Shown here: piece after piece, positions 26,101 through 34,502 of the stretch | Layout of the letters: the number at the start of each line of letters is the position of its first letter | Numbering within the stretch: the stretch's first letter is position 1 | From: Catellatospora paridis | GTDB lineage: Bacteria; Actinomycetota; Actinomycetes; Mycobacteriales; Micromonosporaceae | Direction of reading: 5' to 3' | DNA length: 64,000 nucleotides | NCBI RefSeq assembly: GCF_009720365.1 | Contig: NZ_WBZD01000020.1 | Location: 1-64,000 of the forward strand | Notes under the pieces: model-generated | What the model was told of the DNA's origin: nothing | The model's input: the letters and a program-made list of their open reading frames with translations, nothing else | The model's database searches: none | Position numbers and translations under genes: made by a program

Positions 26101-27941
26101 ACTACTACGGCTCCAAGGACCACCGCACCGCGGTGATGGACCAGGTCACCGCCGTGTCGCGGGCGTTCGCCGACCCACCGGAGGGAACGGTGCCGCCGAA
26201 CGCCGAGTCGGCCTGGCCGTGGCTGCTGCCCGGGCTCGGCGCGGTGCTGATGGTCGCCGGCTCCCCCACCGGGACGCCTGAGTCCCGGTCGGTGCTGGCC
26301 CGGCTGCTGCGGGCGTTCGCGGCGTCGCCGTTCGCCGCCGCGGACCCGCGCATCCGCTTCGCCGAACTCGCGGTCACCGCCGAGCACACCGTCCCCGAGG
26401 TGGGCGAGGGCGGTCGCCGCATCGTCTTCCTGTCGGGCAGCGCACACGGCCTGCCCGGCACCGACCCGAGGTTCCTGCGGTACGCCGTGGACCGCTGCGC
26501 CGACGCGGTTTTCGCGCCGATCACGGGCATCGACGTGCGCACCGAGATCCGCCGCGGCGGCTGGGGTGACGCCGCCCGGCTGAACGCCGCCGCCGACCTG
26601 CTCGATCGCGAGGGCGCCGTCCCGTGGCGGGCCGACGGGGCGCGGCGGCTGGCCGAGCTGACCGGGCTGACCCGGGCCGAGGCCGTGCTGCTGCTCGCCG
26701 GGCTGCCCATCGGCGGCTGGAGCCGGCACTCGCTCAGCACCGCGCAGCGCAAGGCCGTCGGCCTGTCCGGGGCCGAGGCCGACCTCGCCGCCCAGCAGTG
26801 GCACCTGATCCCGCACGAGCGCCGCGTCGCGCTGCTCGACGCGGCCGTGCCGGACGACCCCGCCGACCTGTGGCGGCACGGGCCCGACGTGGACGCGCTG
26901 GCGGCCCGGTGGCTCGCCCTGTTCGGACGGCGTACGCCGCTGCCGGAGGAGCTGCTGATCGAGGCGAAACGGGTGGTCCCCGGCGGGACGGGGCAGGAGG
27001 TGCTGCGCGTCATCGCCGAGCCGGGGCCCCGCACCTGGCTGTGCACCGACGGGGTGACCGAGGCGGGATCATGGGCGCTGGAGACCCACGCGAGCGGCGG
27101 CGACGCGTTCGACGAGGGCTGGCTGAAGGGGGCCGCGGCGGGCCTGGCCTGGCTGGCGTACCGGCTGCCCGCGGGCGACCCGCTGCGGGCGGCGCTGCCA
27201 CGCGCGCTGGACCTGGTGCGGCAGCGGCTGGACAACCCGAAACTGGCCGTGGGGACCACGTACCAGCGGCCCGGCCTGGTGCCCGACGGGCTGCCCGGGG
27301 TGTGGCACAGCGGCGAGCAAGGCGGCCACGGCACGTACCACCTGCTGCCCGCCGCGATCACGACGCCGGACGACCCGGCGCTGGCCCTGGGCGAACCCGG
27401 TGTCTCCGACGCGCTGCGGCTGCTGCGCGACCCGGCCCTGGCCGCGGCGCTCGCCGAGGCGGACGCGCTGCCCGCGGGGGCCTGGCCGCAGGATCCGCGG
27501 CACACCGTGCCCGACCTGGTGGCGGCGGCGGTCGCGGCACACGGGCTGACGCCGGAGGCAGCCGCGTACTACCTGCAACTGCTGGCACTGCCCGACCCGA
27601 CCGACGCCAACGCGGCCCGCTGGCTGGGCGTCACCACGGCGCAGCTGAAGCCGCTGCGGGCGGCGCTGATCGCGGCGGGGCTGGTCGTCGAGGCGCGGCG
27701 CGAGCGGTCCGGTCGTGCGGTGTTCCTGCCGGGCGGCTGGCTGAACCTCAAGGCCCCCGCGCTGCCGGTCGAGTCGTGGAAGGCCCCGCTGCTGGGACTG
27801 CGCGCCGACACCGCGCCGCCGCTGGGGACGGCCCTGCTCGGCCGCCCGGTCGCCGACCTGTTCCGCGCCGCGTGGGCACGGGTCGCGGCGGAATCGCCGG
27901 TGGGCGGGGTGCGGCTCCCATACGCTGGCGTCGGAGGATGA
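23157..27941 (+). CDS. Very large uncharacterised protein, partner of the DUF4132 protein
   Basis: The 1594-residue protein has no signal peptide or membrane segment. It is mostly helical in its first third (KEMEKLARLARSKPGNARDG near residue 108), with Trp/Pro-rich middle stretches carrying WSDRPDQMFKLPHDP and YWRCEQQADGWRW. The end resembles a winged helix (AAAYYLQLLALPDP, then GVTTAQLKPLRAALIAAG, then RSGRAVFLPGGWLNLKAP). Similar actinobacterial proteins are labelled DNA-binding, but I see no firm catalytic motif. GGGAG lies before the ATG and the gene follows the DUF4132 gene by 11 bases, so they form one operon. The function is unknown; a scaffold or effector of a DUF4132-type system is inference. 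Confidence 0.75.
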   Translation: MTLTAHPSTVDGLLDAGAVLGGPGPDDPAVAVVSGRAYAHPALPGRTVVRLVSEPVGAAEDLSMEFLGFTAAGAVPVGHGRVRALGFPASALVQDPAHGREALALVKEMEKLARLARSKPGNARDGYLAVANRLARTVPHFLPGFWEQAGRAYIEAENLRRAAICFGDARRAEQTYALPVDETRLRDAHLEFALAGALTAKSFRDYARDALTRAPAAQAYPLVRSVAVRRVAGGLPPGPGLAADLRRLAKAAGLDAAAEDESVVAELLTLPAVVRAEASFWTAYRKPLQRLARRDPAVAARLRELLPEPPGWQTDVSEEWLDLILDAGVLDAPDADVADWLERFAWYRANHRWAVGAISPRLLDLVARLAPRLRAAGRPLRLRPVDGSGPVDLNLLDACLAHGVPVSVDPTSDGLPVTRWHDQAGEGRRDLSAVAADPDLLPDLVRGLWRLLDRATQLDPEGPRAAGLIATLTATPGLLAALRHGIGQVRTDGITVAGLEAVLRELYPLWSAAGVRLAPGELRRIAALDAAGVLAGSLRAGLVDELGWPAYETAVAELKRLGLSPTWPTLAASDVTRAVTVSPDGTSAQHVVRAPANGWHTEAACHELGGRVLVTGSSPYSDGWAYWSDRPDQMFKLPHDPSARTERTGHAGPPMPYLPLPGGGLTAGGRPWLPAEHTPPPPGLVSSDGVTYWRCEQQADGWRWREYDPHTGRPGRHSLPAFFTDGVPDGARLLSEWSWLRPGPEAFAGSPLGSTDDLLGWRVHVLPDGTQIGGSVNGRTVRWQPTVPGEVLVGALRLPGDDLIRPVTTRPGSRPHPYDLAVMVWSPDGGGPLQECLATHTRPPFPHWHALRPRDAAGSAALRAVTASLAAALLADLRGNATLDHSVDEAITRHLPEVTDPTLRRALRAVVRTALRLETRLARLRELLAGIEAEQAPAGTSGLDDATSAAQRPQDLGRKPAEVSDAELSQALGALVVWRGRYYYGSKDHRTAVMDQVTAVSRAFADPPEGTVPPNAESAWPWLLPGLGAVLMVAGSPTGTPESRSVLARLLRAFAASPFAAADPRIRFAELAVTAEHTVPEVGEGGRRIVFLSGSAHGLPGTDPRFLRYAVDRCADAVFAPITGIDVRTEIRRGGWGDAARLNAAADLLDREGAVPWRADGARRLAELTGLTRAEAVLLLAGLPIGGWSRHSLSTAQRKAVGLSGAEADLAAQQWHLIPHERRVALLDAAVPDDPADLWRHGPDVDALAARWLALFGRRTPLPEELLIEAKRVVPGGTGQEVLRVIAEPGPRTWLCTDGVTEAGSWALETHASGGDAFDEGWLKGAAAGLAWLAYRLPAGDPLRAALPRALDLVRQRLDNPKLAVGTTYQRPGLVPDGLPGVWHSGEQGGHGTYHLLPAAITTPDDPALALGEPGVSDALRLLRDPALAAALAEADALPAGAWPQDPRHTVPDLVAAAVAAHGLTPEAAAYYLQLLALPDPTDANAARWLGVTTAQLKPLRAALIAAGLVVEARRERSGRAVFLPGGWLNLKAPALPVESWKAPLLGLRADTAPPLGTALLGRPVADLFRAAWARVAAESPVGGVRLPYAGVGG

Positions 27942-27954
27942 CGGGTGGTGGGCC

Positions 27955-29298
27955 GTGGCGGCGGTGGGGGCGGTCTCGCGGGCGCTGGCCGAGCTGCACG
28001 CGCGGCTGGCCGTCGTGGACGACGGCACGGTCGCCGACTACATCCCGCAGCTGGCACTCGCCGATCCCGCCGCCTTCGGGCTGGCCCTGGTCAGCATGGA
28101 CGGTCACCGGTACACCGCGGGCGATGCGCTGGCCCCGCTCACCATCCAGTCGGTCTCCAAACCTTTCGTGTACGCCCTCGCGCTGGCCGAACTCGGCCTC
28201 GACGCGGTGACGGCGCGCGTCGGCGCGGAGCCCAGCGGCGAGGGCTTCAACGCGATCAGCCTGGAGCCCGGCACCGGCCGGCCGGCCAACCCGATGATCA
28301 ACGCGGGCGCGATCGTGACCACGTCGCTGATCCCGGCCACCGACCCGGCCGCGCGCTTCGAACGCATCCTGGCCTGCCTGTCCGCGTTCGCGGGCCGCCC
28401 CCTCGACGTCGACGAGGCCGTGTACGCCTCCGAGTCGCGCACCGGCGACCGCAACCGGGCGCTGGCGTACCTGATGCGCGGCGCGGGTTCGCTGACCGTG
28501 GCCGTCGAGGAGGCCGTGGAGGTCTACTTCCGGCAGTGCGCGGTGCGGGTGACCACGGCCGACCTGGCGGTGATGGCGGCGACGCTGGCCAACGGCGGGG
28601 TGAACCCGGTGACCGGCGAGCCGGTGGTGCCGGAGCTGACGGCCGAGCGGGTGCTGGCGGTGATGGCGACGTCCGGCATGTACGACGCGGCCGGCGACTG
28701 GCTGCTGCGGGTGGGCCTGCCGGCCAAGGGCGGCGTGTCCGGGGCGCTGATCGCGTGCAGCCCCGCCCGGTTCGGCATCGCCGCGTACAGCCCGCCGCTG
28801 GACGCGGTCGGCAATCCCGTGCGCGGCGTGCTGGCGCTGCGGGAGCTGTCCGAACGCTACGCCCTGCACCTGATGCACCACCCCGGCGCGGCGCCCGCGA
28901 CCGTCACCCGGGACGTGCACGGCGACGGCGTGGCGCTGGTGATCGCGCAGGGACCGCTGGAGTTCACCACGACCGAGCGGCTGCTGTCCACGCTGGCGGA
29001 GGCGGTCGCGCCGCTGCCCGCGGCCGGTGGCGTGGTGCTGGACCTCGACCGGGTGACCCGCGTCGACCGGTCGTCGGCGGCGATGGCGCGTGAGGAGCTG
29101 ACCGCGCTGCGCCGCCGCGGGCTCACCATCGCGGCCGTGGGCGAGGCCGGGGCGTCCGTGCTCGACGATCCCGACCACGTGTTCGGCAGCCGCGAGCGCG
29201 CCGTGGCCTGGTGCGAGCAGCAGGTCGGCGCCGCCGAGCCGCCGGAGGAGCGGCGGCGAACCGGAGCGGCGGAACCACCCGAACAACAGCACTGGTAA
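27955..29298 (+). CDS. glsA: Glutaminase A with C-terminal STAS domain
   Basis: The 447-residue protein starts with a serine-dependent glutaminase domain that hydrolyses glutamine to glutamate and ammonia. The catalytic S66-V-S-K69 (QSVSKPF), NPMINAGAI near residue 114 and GLPAKGGVSGAL near 260 are family signatures. Usual glutaminases have about 305 residues. The extra 120 residues (about 325-440) resemble a STAS domain (VIAQGPLEFTTTERLL, then VVLDLDRVTRVDRSSAAM), a fold used for nucleotide or partner sensing. The C terminus holds a short repeat (GAAEPPEE, GAAEPPEQ). A GTG start lies 13 bases after the large gene's stop, so it may belong to that operon. Confidence 0.9.
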   Translation: MAAVGAVSRALAELHARLAVVDDGTVADYIPQLALADPAAFGLALVSMDGHRYTAGDALAPLTIQSVSKPFVYALALAELGLDAVTARVGAEPSGEGFNAISLEPGTGRPANPMINAGAIVTTSLIPATDPAARFERILACLSAFAGRPLDVDEAVYASESRTGDRNRALAYLMRGAGSLTVAVEEAVEVYFRQCAVRVTTADLAVMAATLANGGVNPVTGEPVVPELTAERVLAVMATSGMYDAAGDWLLRVGLPAKGGVSGALIACSPARFGIAAYSPPLDAVGNPVRGVLALRELSERYALHLMHHPGAAPATVTRDVHGDGVALVIAQGPLEFTTTERLLSTLAEAVAPLPAAGGVVLDLDRVTRVDRSSAAMAREELTALRRRGLTIAAVGEAGASVLDDPDHVFGSRERAVAWCEQQVGAAEPPEERRRTGAAEPPEQQHW

Positions 29299-29361
29299 CA
29301 GACCACCCGAACGGCGTCACCGGCCGCGGACCGCGCCGCCTGGCTCACCGGCGGGCTCCGG

Positions 29362-31041
29362 CTACCCCAGCTCGACCGGCGCGCCCGGACCGAGCGGGAT
29401 GCCCAGCAGATACCAGACCACGAAGAACAGGGTCCAGGCCACCGCGATGATCAGCATGTACGGGATCATCAGCGAGATCACCGTGCCGACGCCGGCCTCC
29501 TTCTTGTACTTCTGCGCCAGCAGCACGATGAACGGCAGGTACACCATGAGCGGGGTGACCACGTTCATCGGTGAGTCGGCCACCCGGTAGGCGGCCAGCA
29601 CGGTCTGCGGCGCCACGCCCAGCCGCAGGAACAGCGGCACGAAGATGGGCGCGAAGATGGCCCACTTCGGGATGACGCCCGGGATGATGATGTCCAGGAG
29701 CAGCACCACCAGGATGAAGCCGATGAGCAGCCACAGCGGCCCGATGTTGGCGCGTTCCAGCCCGTCGGCCATCTTCACCGCGGCGACGGTGGCCATGTTG
29801 GTGTAGTTGAAGTACGCGATGAACTGGGCGATCACCAGCAGCATGAAGATCAGGCCGCCGAGCCCGGCGTACGTCTTGGTGATCGCGTCCATCGCCGCCG
29901 CGCTGCCCTTGAGCGTGCCCGCGCCCGCGCCGTAGCACAGGCCGCAGACCAGGAAGACCAGCATGATGATGAAGATCAGGCTGTCCATCAGCGGCGAGTC
30001 CTCGACCAGGCTGCCGGTGACCGGGTTGCGCAGGATGCCCCACGGTTTGGGCGGCACGGACAGCAGCAGCAGCACGGCCAGCACGGCCAGCAGGCCCCAG
30101 AAGGCGTAGCGCAGCCCGCGGGCCTGCGCGGCCGCGGGCGCGTCGCCCTCGACCGGGGCGGCTTCGGGCACGTCGGTGGCCTCGTGCGACACGGCTCCGG
30201 TGTACTTGCCCAGCCGCGGCTCGATGACCTTCTCGGTGATGAAGGTGATCAGGAACGCCAGGAAGATGGTCGAGCCGATGGCGAAGAACATGTTCGCGGT
30301 GAGGCTGATCTTCCGGGCCGGGTCGGCCAGCGCGACCGCCTCGTTGGTGATCTCGGTGATGATGCCGTCGGTCGGCGTGATGAGCACGTTCACCATGAAC
30401 GTGCCGCCCACCGCGCCGAACGCGGCGGCGAGCCCGGCGAGCGGATGCCGGCCGACGCTCATGAACGCGACCGCGCCGAGCGGGATCAGCACCAGGTATC
30501 CGGCGTCGGAGGCGATCGACGACAGGATGCCGACCAGCACGATGATGAAGGTCAGCGACCACGGCGGGGCGACCGCGACCAGCTTGCGGATCAGTGCGCC
30601 GATGAGCCCGGCCCGCTCGGCCAGGCCCACGCCGATCATGGCGACGAGGATGACGCCGACCACGCCGAAGTTGGTGAAATTGGTGACCGCCGAGGTGAAG
30701 ATGAACCGGATGCCGTCCGCGGTGAGCAGGCTCTTGATCGCGGTGGTCTCGGTGTGGGTCTTCACCTCGGGGTGGTAGAACTCCTCGGGCGGGATGTCCA
30801 GCGAGGGCTGCTGGGTGCCGCCGGGATAGGTCTCCTCCGCCACCACCGGCGCGGGGGCGGCCGACTCGTAGGTGACCTGCACGCCGATCGCGGCGAAGAT
30901 CGCCGAGAGCACGATGATCAGACCGATCAGGATCAGGAAGATCATCACCGGGTGCGGCACCTTGTTGCCGACCTTCTCGACCCCGTCCAGCAGGCGCTGG
31001 GTGAACGGGCGCTTCCCGGCGGACGCGGTCGCTGCGGTCAT
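29362..31041 (-). CDS. abgT: AbgT family transporter
   Basis: The 559-residue membrane protein has around 12 hydrophobic segments and matches the AbgT family, whose founder imports p-aminobenzoyl-glutamate and whose other members export sulfonamides. Family-like stretches include ITEKVIEPRLGKYTG near residue 270, SSIASDAGYLVLIPLG near 175, and NVVTPLMVYLPFIV near 495. GAGGAGG lies four bases before the ATG, so the start is clear. It follows the leucyl aminopeptidase gene by 58 bases on the same strand. A peptidase next to this transporter suggests uptake and cleavage of a peptide-like substrate, which is inference. Confidence 0.92.
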   Translation of the reverse strand: MTAATASAGKRPFTQRLLDGVEKVGNKVPHPVMIFLILIGLIIVLSAIFAAIGVQVTYESAAPAPVVAEETYPGGTQQPSLDIPPEEFYHPEVKTHTETTAIKSLLTADGIRFIFTSAVTNFTNFGVVGVILVAMIGVGLAERAGLIGALIRKLVAVAPPWSLTFIIVLVGILSSIASDAGYLVLIPLGAVAFMSVGRHPLAGLAAAFGAVGGTFMVNVLITPTDGIITEITNEAVALADPARKISLTANMFFAIGSTIFLAFLITFITEKVIEPRLGKYTGAVSHEATDVPEAAPVEGDAPAAAQARGLRYAFWGLLAVLAVLLLLSVPPKPWGILRNPVTGSLVEDSPLMDSLIFIIMLVFLVCGLCYGAGAGTLKGSAAAMDAITKTYAGLGGLIFMLLVIAQFIAYFNYTNMATVAAVKMADGLERANIGPLWLLIGFILVVLLLDIIIPGVIPKWAIFAPIFVPLFLRLGVAPQTVLAAYRVADSPMNVVTPLMVYLPFIVLLAQKYKKEAGVGTVISLMIPYMLIIAVAWTLFFVVWYLLGIPLGPGAPVELG

Positions 31042-31099
31042 GACTCCTCCTCGCTGCGCTCGTCGTCGACATGAACCCGTGCGCACATGATTCGCTCGC

Positions 31100-32635
31100 T
31101 CATGCCTTCTCCTTCGCGGCCAGTGGCACCGGCTGCGGGCGCTGGAAGGCCAGCGCGAGGTCGAGCAGCAGCCGCGCGCCGAATCCGGTGCAGCCCTGGG
31201 GGATCCAGGTGCGCGCCGTGTCGTTCTGCGCGGTGCCGGCGATGTCGATGTGCGCCCACGGGGTGCCCGCGACGAACTCCTCCAGGAACAGCGCGGCGTG
31301 GATCGCCGCGGCGTTCGCGCCGCCCATGTTCTTGATGTCGGCGACGTCGGAGTTCATTTCGCCGCGGTAGCGGTGCGCCACGGGCAACTGCCAGACCTGC
31401 TCGTCGACCCGCGCCGCCGCGGCCCGCACCTGGTCCACCAGGCCCTGGTCGTTGCCGAACACCCCGGCGATCTGCGCGCCGAGGGCGCGCAGGCAGGCCC
31501 CGGTCAGCGTGGCGATGTCCACGATCGCGTCCACCGGCTCCTCGGTGGCCAGCACCAGCGCGTCGGCCATCACCAGGCGGCCCTCGGCGTCGGCGTTGAC
31601 CACCTCGACCGTGGTGCCGCCGCGGATGGTGAGCACGTCGCCGAGCTTGACGGCGGTGCCCGAGGGCATGTTGTCGGTGCACATCAGATAGCCGGTGACG
31701 GCCACGGGGCAGTCCAGCTCGCGCAGCAGCGCCATCGCGGCGAGGATCGCGCCCGCGCCGGACATGTCGTTCTTCATGGTCGCGTGGACCGCGTCGGCGG
31801 GCTTGAGGCTGATGCCGCCGGAGTCGTACATGATGCCCTTGCCCACCAGCGTCAACCGGGGCACGTCGGGGTCGCCCTCCGGGCGGTAGCGCAGCTTGAT
31901 CATGCGCGGCTCGTCGGCGCTGCCCGCGTTCACCCCGAGCAGGCCGCCGCAGCCCAGTTCGGTGAGCGCGTCCCGGTCGTACACCTCGACGGACAGCCCG
32001 CAGTCCGCGCCGATCTGTGCGGCCACCCCGCCCAGCCGCTCCGCGGTGAGCATGCTCGGCGGCGAGTTGGCCAGATCGCGGGCCAGCGCGGCGGCCCTGG
32101 CGTACGCGAGCCCGCGGCGCACCCCGAGCCGCACCGCCTGCACGTCGTCCGGCGCGGCCACCACGGTCAGCGCGGTGACCGGCGGCGCGCCTTCCTTCTT
32201 CAGCACCTCGAAGCGATACCGGGCCAGCAGCACCCCCTCGACCGCGGCCTGTCCCGCGATCTCCGGCGGCACACCTGTCGCCCCCTCCAGCCCCAGCACC
32301 AGGCGGCCGGCGGAGCCGGCGGCGCGGGCGAACGCGGCGGCCGCGTCACGCAGCCGGTCGCCATCGAGTTCGGCCGGGTCGCCGGCGCCGACGGCGATCA
32401 GCGCGGGCCCGCCCGGCTGCGGCAGCGCCAGCGTCTGCCCGATCTTTCCGGTGAACTCGGCCTCGGCCAGGTCGCCCCGGTCCACACCCAGCACCGGCGG
32501 CACCGTGCCCGAGGCGGCCACCAGCACACCCATCGGCGCGTTGCCCACGTCGAGGTCCCCGGCCGCGACGACGGCGACGTCGGGAACAAGCGTCCAGGAG
32601 GGAACGGGCTCGAAGCCTGCCGCCGTCGCCGTCAT
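31100..32635 (-). CDS. pepA: Leucyl aminopeptidase (M17 family)
   Basis: The 511-residue protein has an N-terminal macro-like domain and a C-terminal M17 catalytic domain with two zinc ions. The metal ligands appear in VGKGIMYDSGG near residue 266, the MKNDMSGA stretch near 290, and the signature NADAEGRLVMADAL near 350. Such cytosolic hexamers remove N-terminal residues from peptides. The ATG at 32635 is preferred to one 63 bases upstream, because the homologous domain begins soon after. It precedes abgT, forming a likely operon. The divergent agmatinase-family gene lies 135 bases away. Confidence 0.93.
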   Translation of the reverse strand: MTATAAGFEPVPSWTLVPDVAVVAAGDLDVGNAPMGVLVAASGTVPPVLGVDRGDLAEAEFTGKIGQTLALPQPGGPALIAVGAGDPAELDGDRLRDAAAAFARAAGSAGRLVLGLEGATGVPPEIAGQAAVEGVLLARYRFEVLKKEGAPPVTALTVVAAPDDVQAVRLGVRRGLAYARAAALARDLANSPPSMLTAERLGGVAAQIGADCGLSVEVYDRDALTELGCGGLLGVNAGSADEPRMIKLRYRPEGDPDVPRLTLVGKGIMYDSGGISLKPADAVHATMKNDMSGAGAILAAMALLRELDCPVAVTGYLMCTDNMPSGTAVKLGDVLTIRGGTTVEVVNADAEGRLVMADALVLATEEPVDAIVDIATLTGACLRALGAQIAGVFGNDQGLVDQVRAAAARVDEQVWQLPVAHRYRGEMNSDVADIKNMGGANAAAIHAALFLEEFVAGTPWAHIDIAGTAQNDTARTWIPQGCTGFGARLLLDLALAFQRPQPVPLAAKEKA

Positions 32636-32770
32636 TCCACCGCTCCCCCATCCCGAATGCGCACCACCGGTCCGTGCAGCTCTGAAGCACAGCATCACGG
32701 CTCTCCAGCGAATTTGCGGACGTTTTGCGAGGATTGGTCGTTAGGCCCGGCCTCCGGCGAGAATGGAGGC

Positions 32771-33805
32771 GTGACCCGCTACGGCGCGCAGTACGGCCCG
32801 GACTTCACGTTCCTCGGGGTGCCCCGCTGCGACTGGGCCGACCCGGCGACCTATGCCGACGCCGACGTGGTGATCCTGGGCGCGCCGTTCGACGGCGGCA
32901 CCTCGCACCGCCCCGGCACCCGGTTCGGGCCCAGCGCCATCCGCGGCACCGACTACCTGCCGCACGACGGCTCCCGGCCGCACCTGGCGCTGCGGGTCGA
33001 CCCCCTCGGCCCCGACCTGGCCGTACGCGACGCGGGCGACCTGGAGCTCTACAGCGGCGAGGTGCAACGCAGCTGCCGGAGCATCGAGGACGCGGTGGCG
33101 TTCCTCGCCGAGCACGGTGTGATCCCGCTGATCCTGGGCGGCGACCACACCGTGACCTGGCCGGACGTCACTGGAGTGGCCCGCCGGCACGGATACGGCC
33201 GGGTCTCGGTGATCCACTTCGACGCGCACGCCGACACCGGCGACATCAACTTCGGCTCGCTCTACGGCCACGGCCAGCCGATGCGGCGGCTGATCGAGTC
33301 CGGCGCGGTGCGTGGCGACCGCTTCCTGCAGCTCGGACTGCGCGGCTACTGGCCCGAGCCGGCGACCCTGGACTGGATGGCCGACCAGGGCATGCGGTCG
33401 TACCACATGAACGAGATCGGCGCCCGGGGGCTGGACGCGGTGCTCGACGAGGCGTTCGCGATCGCCCTGGACGGCTGCGACGCGGTCTTCCTCTCCGTCG
33501 ACATCGACGTGTGCGACCCGGCGCACGCGCCCGGCACCGGCACGCCCGAGCCCGGCGGCCTCACCGCCCGCCAGCTGCTCGACGCGGTGTCGCGCATCTG
33601 CCGCACGCTGCCCGTGGCGGGCATGGACGTGGTCGAGGTCTCCCCGCCGTACGACCACGCCGAGATCACCGCGATGCTCGGCAACCGGGTCGTCCTGGAG
33701 GCGCTGTCCGGTCTGGCCCGCCGCCGCCGCGACACCCACGAAGGCACCCCCTGGGACCCCACCACCCCCCTCCTCGACGGCCGCGGCGCGACCTCGTCGG
33801 ACTGA
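32771..33805 (+). CDS. Agmatinase/arginase family ureohydrolase
   Basis: The 344-residue enzyme has the binuclear manganese site of ureohydrolases: GGDHTVTW near residue 124, HFDAHADT near 150, and SVDIDVCDPAHAPG near 243. It releases urea from a guanidino compound such as agmatine, guanidinobutyrate or guanidinopropionate; which one cannot be told. The GTG start has GGAGG very close upstream, so initiation could be inefficient or another signal may help. It is divergent from the aminopeptidase gene and followed by a methyltransferase gene after 79 bases. Confidence 0.9.
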   Translation: MTRYGAQYGPDFTFLGVPRCDWADPATYADADVVILGAPFDGGTSHRPGTRFGPSAIRGTDYLPHDGSRPHLALRVDPLGPDLAVRDAGDLELYSGEVQRSCRSIEDAVAFLAEHGVIPLILGGDHTVTWPDVTGVARRHGYGRVSVIHFDAHADTGDINFGSLYGHGQPMRRLIESGAVRGDRFLQLGLRGYWPEPATLDWMADQGMRSYHMNEIGARGLDAVLDEAFAIALDGCDAVFLSVDIDVCDPAHAPGTGTPEPGGLTARQLLDAVSRICRTLPVAGMDVVEVSPPYDHAEITAMLGNRVVLEALSGLARRRRDTHEGTPWDPTTPLLDGRGATSSD

Positions 33806-33870
33806 CGCTCCGCATGGTCGGCCGGTGGGCGAGTCCGGCGATCATGCGCCGGGCGGGCGGCCCGGGGCGG

Positions 33871-33876
33871 TAGGGT
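33871..33876 (+). promoter_or_regulatory. Candidate leaderless -10 element (TAGGGT)
   Basis: TAGGGT lies eight bases before the ATG of the methyltransferase gene, which lacks a ribosome site. The same hexamer precedes the mannosyltransferase gene at 56787. Confidence 0.5.
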
Positions 33877-33884
33877 CGGCGACG

Positions 33885-34502
33885 ATGGACGCCGAGGACT
33901 GGAACCGCCGCTACGCCGCCGCCGACCTGGTGTGGAGCGCCGAACCCAACCACTTCGTGGCGGCCGCGCTCGACGGGCTGCCGCCGGGCCGGGCGCTCGA
34001 CCTCGCCTCGGGCGAGGGGCGCAACGCGCTGTGGCTGGCCGGCAAGGGCTGGCAGGTGACCGCGATCGACTACGCGCAGGTCGCGGTCGACAAGGGACGC
34101 GAGCGGGCCCGGCGCGACGGGCTCGCGGTGGACTGGACGGTCGGCGACGTGCTGGCGTACCGGCCTCCCGCGGAGGGCTTCGACCTGGTCCTGATCGCCT
34201 ACCTGCAGCTGCCGCCGGACCAGATGGCGCAGGTGTGGGCGCTGGCGTCGCGGGCGGTCGCGCCCGGCGGCACGCTGTTCGCGATCGGCCACGACCGGAC
34301 CAACCTCACCCAAGGCACCGGCGGTCCGCAGGACCCGGACCTGCTCTGGGTGCCCGAGGAGCTGACCCACACCCTGGTCGCGGACGGGCTCACCGTGGAC
34401 CGGGCCGAGCGGGTGCAGCGCGAGGTCGCCACCGACGAGGGCGTCCGCCAGGCCGTGGACACCCTGCTGCAAGCGCACGCCCCGCGCCTCGACCTGCCCT
34501 GA
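33885..34502 (+). CDS. Class I SAM-dependent methyltransferase
   Basis: The 205-residue product begins MDAEDWNRRYAAADLVWSAE, an opening typical of TehB and thiopurine-methyltransferase-like proteins. The SAM motif LDLASGEGRNALWLA lies near residues 37-51, an acidic residue follows (VTAIDYAQVAV), and post-I motifs include DLVLIAYLQLP. Substrates of this subgroup are often small toxic compounds such as tellurite or thiols, but I cannot tell which. The start sits directly behind a TAGGGT element, suggesting leaderless mRNA. Confidence 0.88.
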   Translation: MDAEDWNRRYAAADLVWSAEPNHFVAAALDGLPPGRALDLASGEGRNALWLAGKGWQVTAIDYAQVAVDKGRERARRDGLAVDWTVGDVLAYRPPAEGFDLVLIAYLQLPPDQMAQVWALASRAVAPGGTLFAIGHDRTNLTQGTGGPQDPDLLWVPEELTHTLVADGLTVDRAERVQREVATDEGVRQAVDTLLQAHAPRLDLP

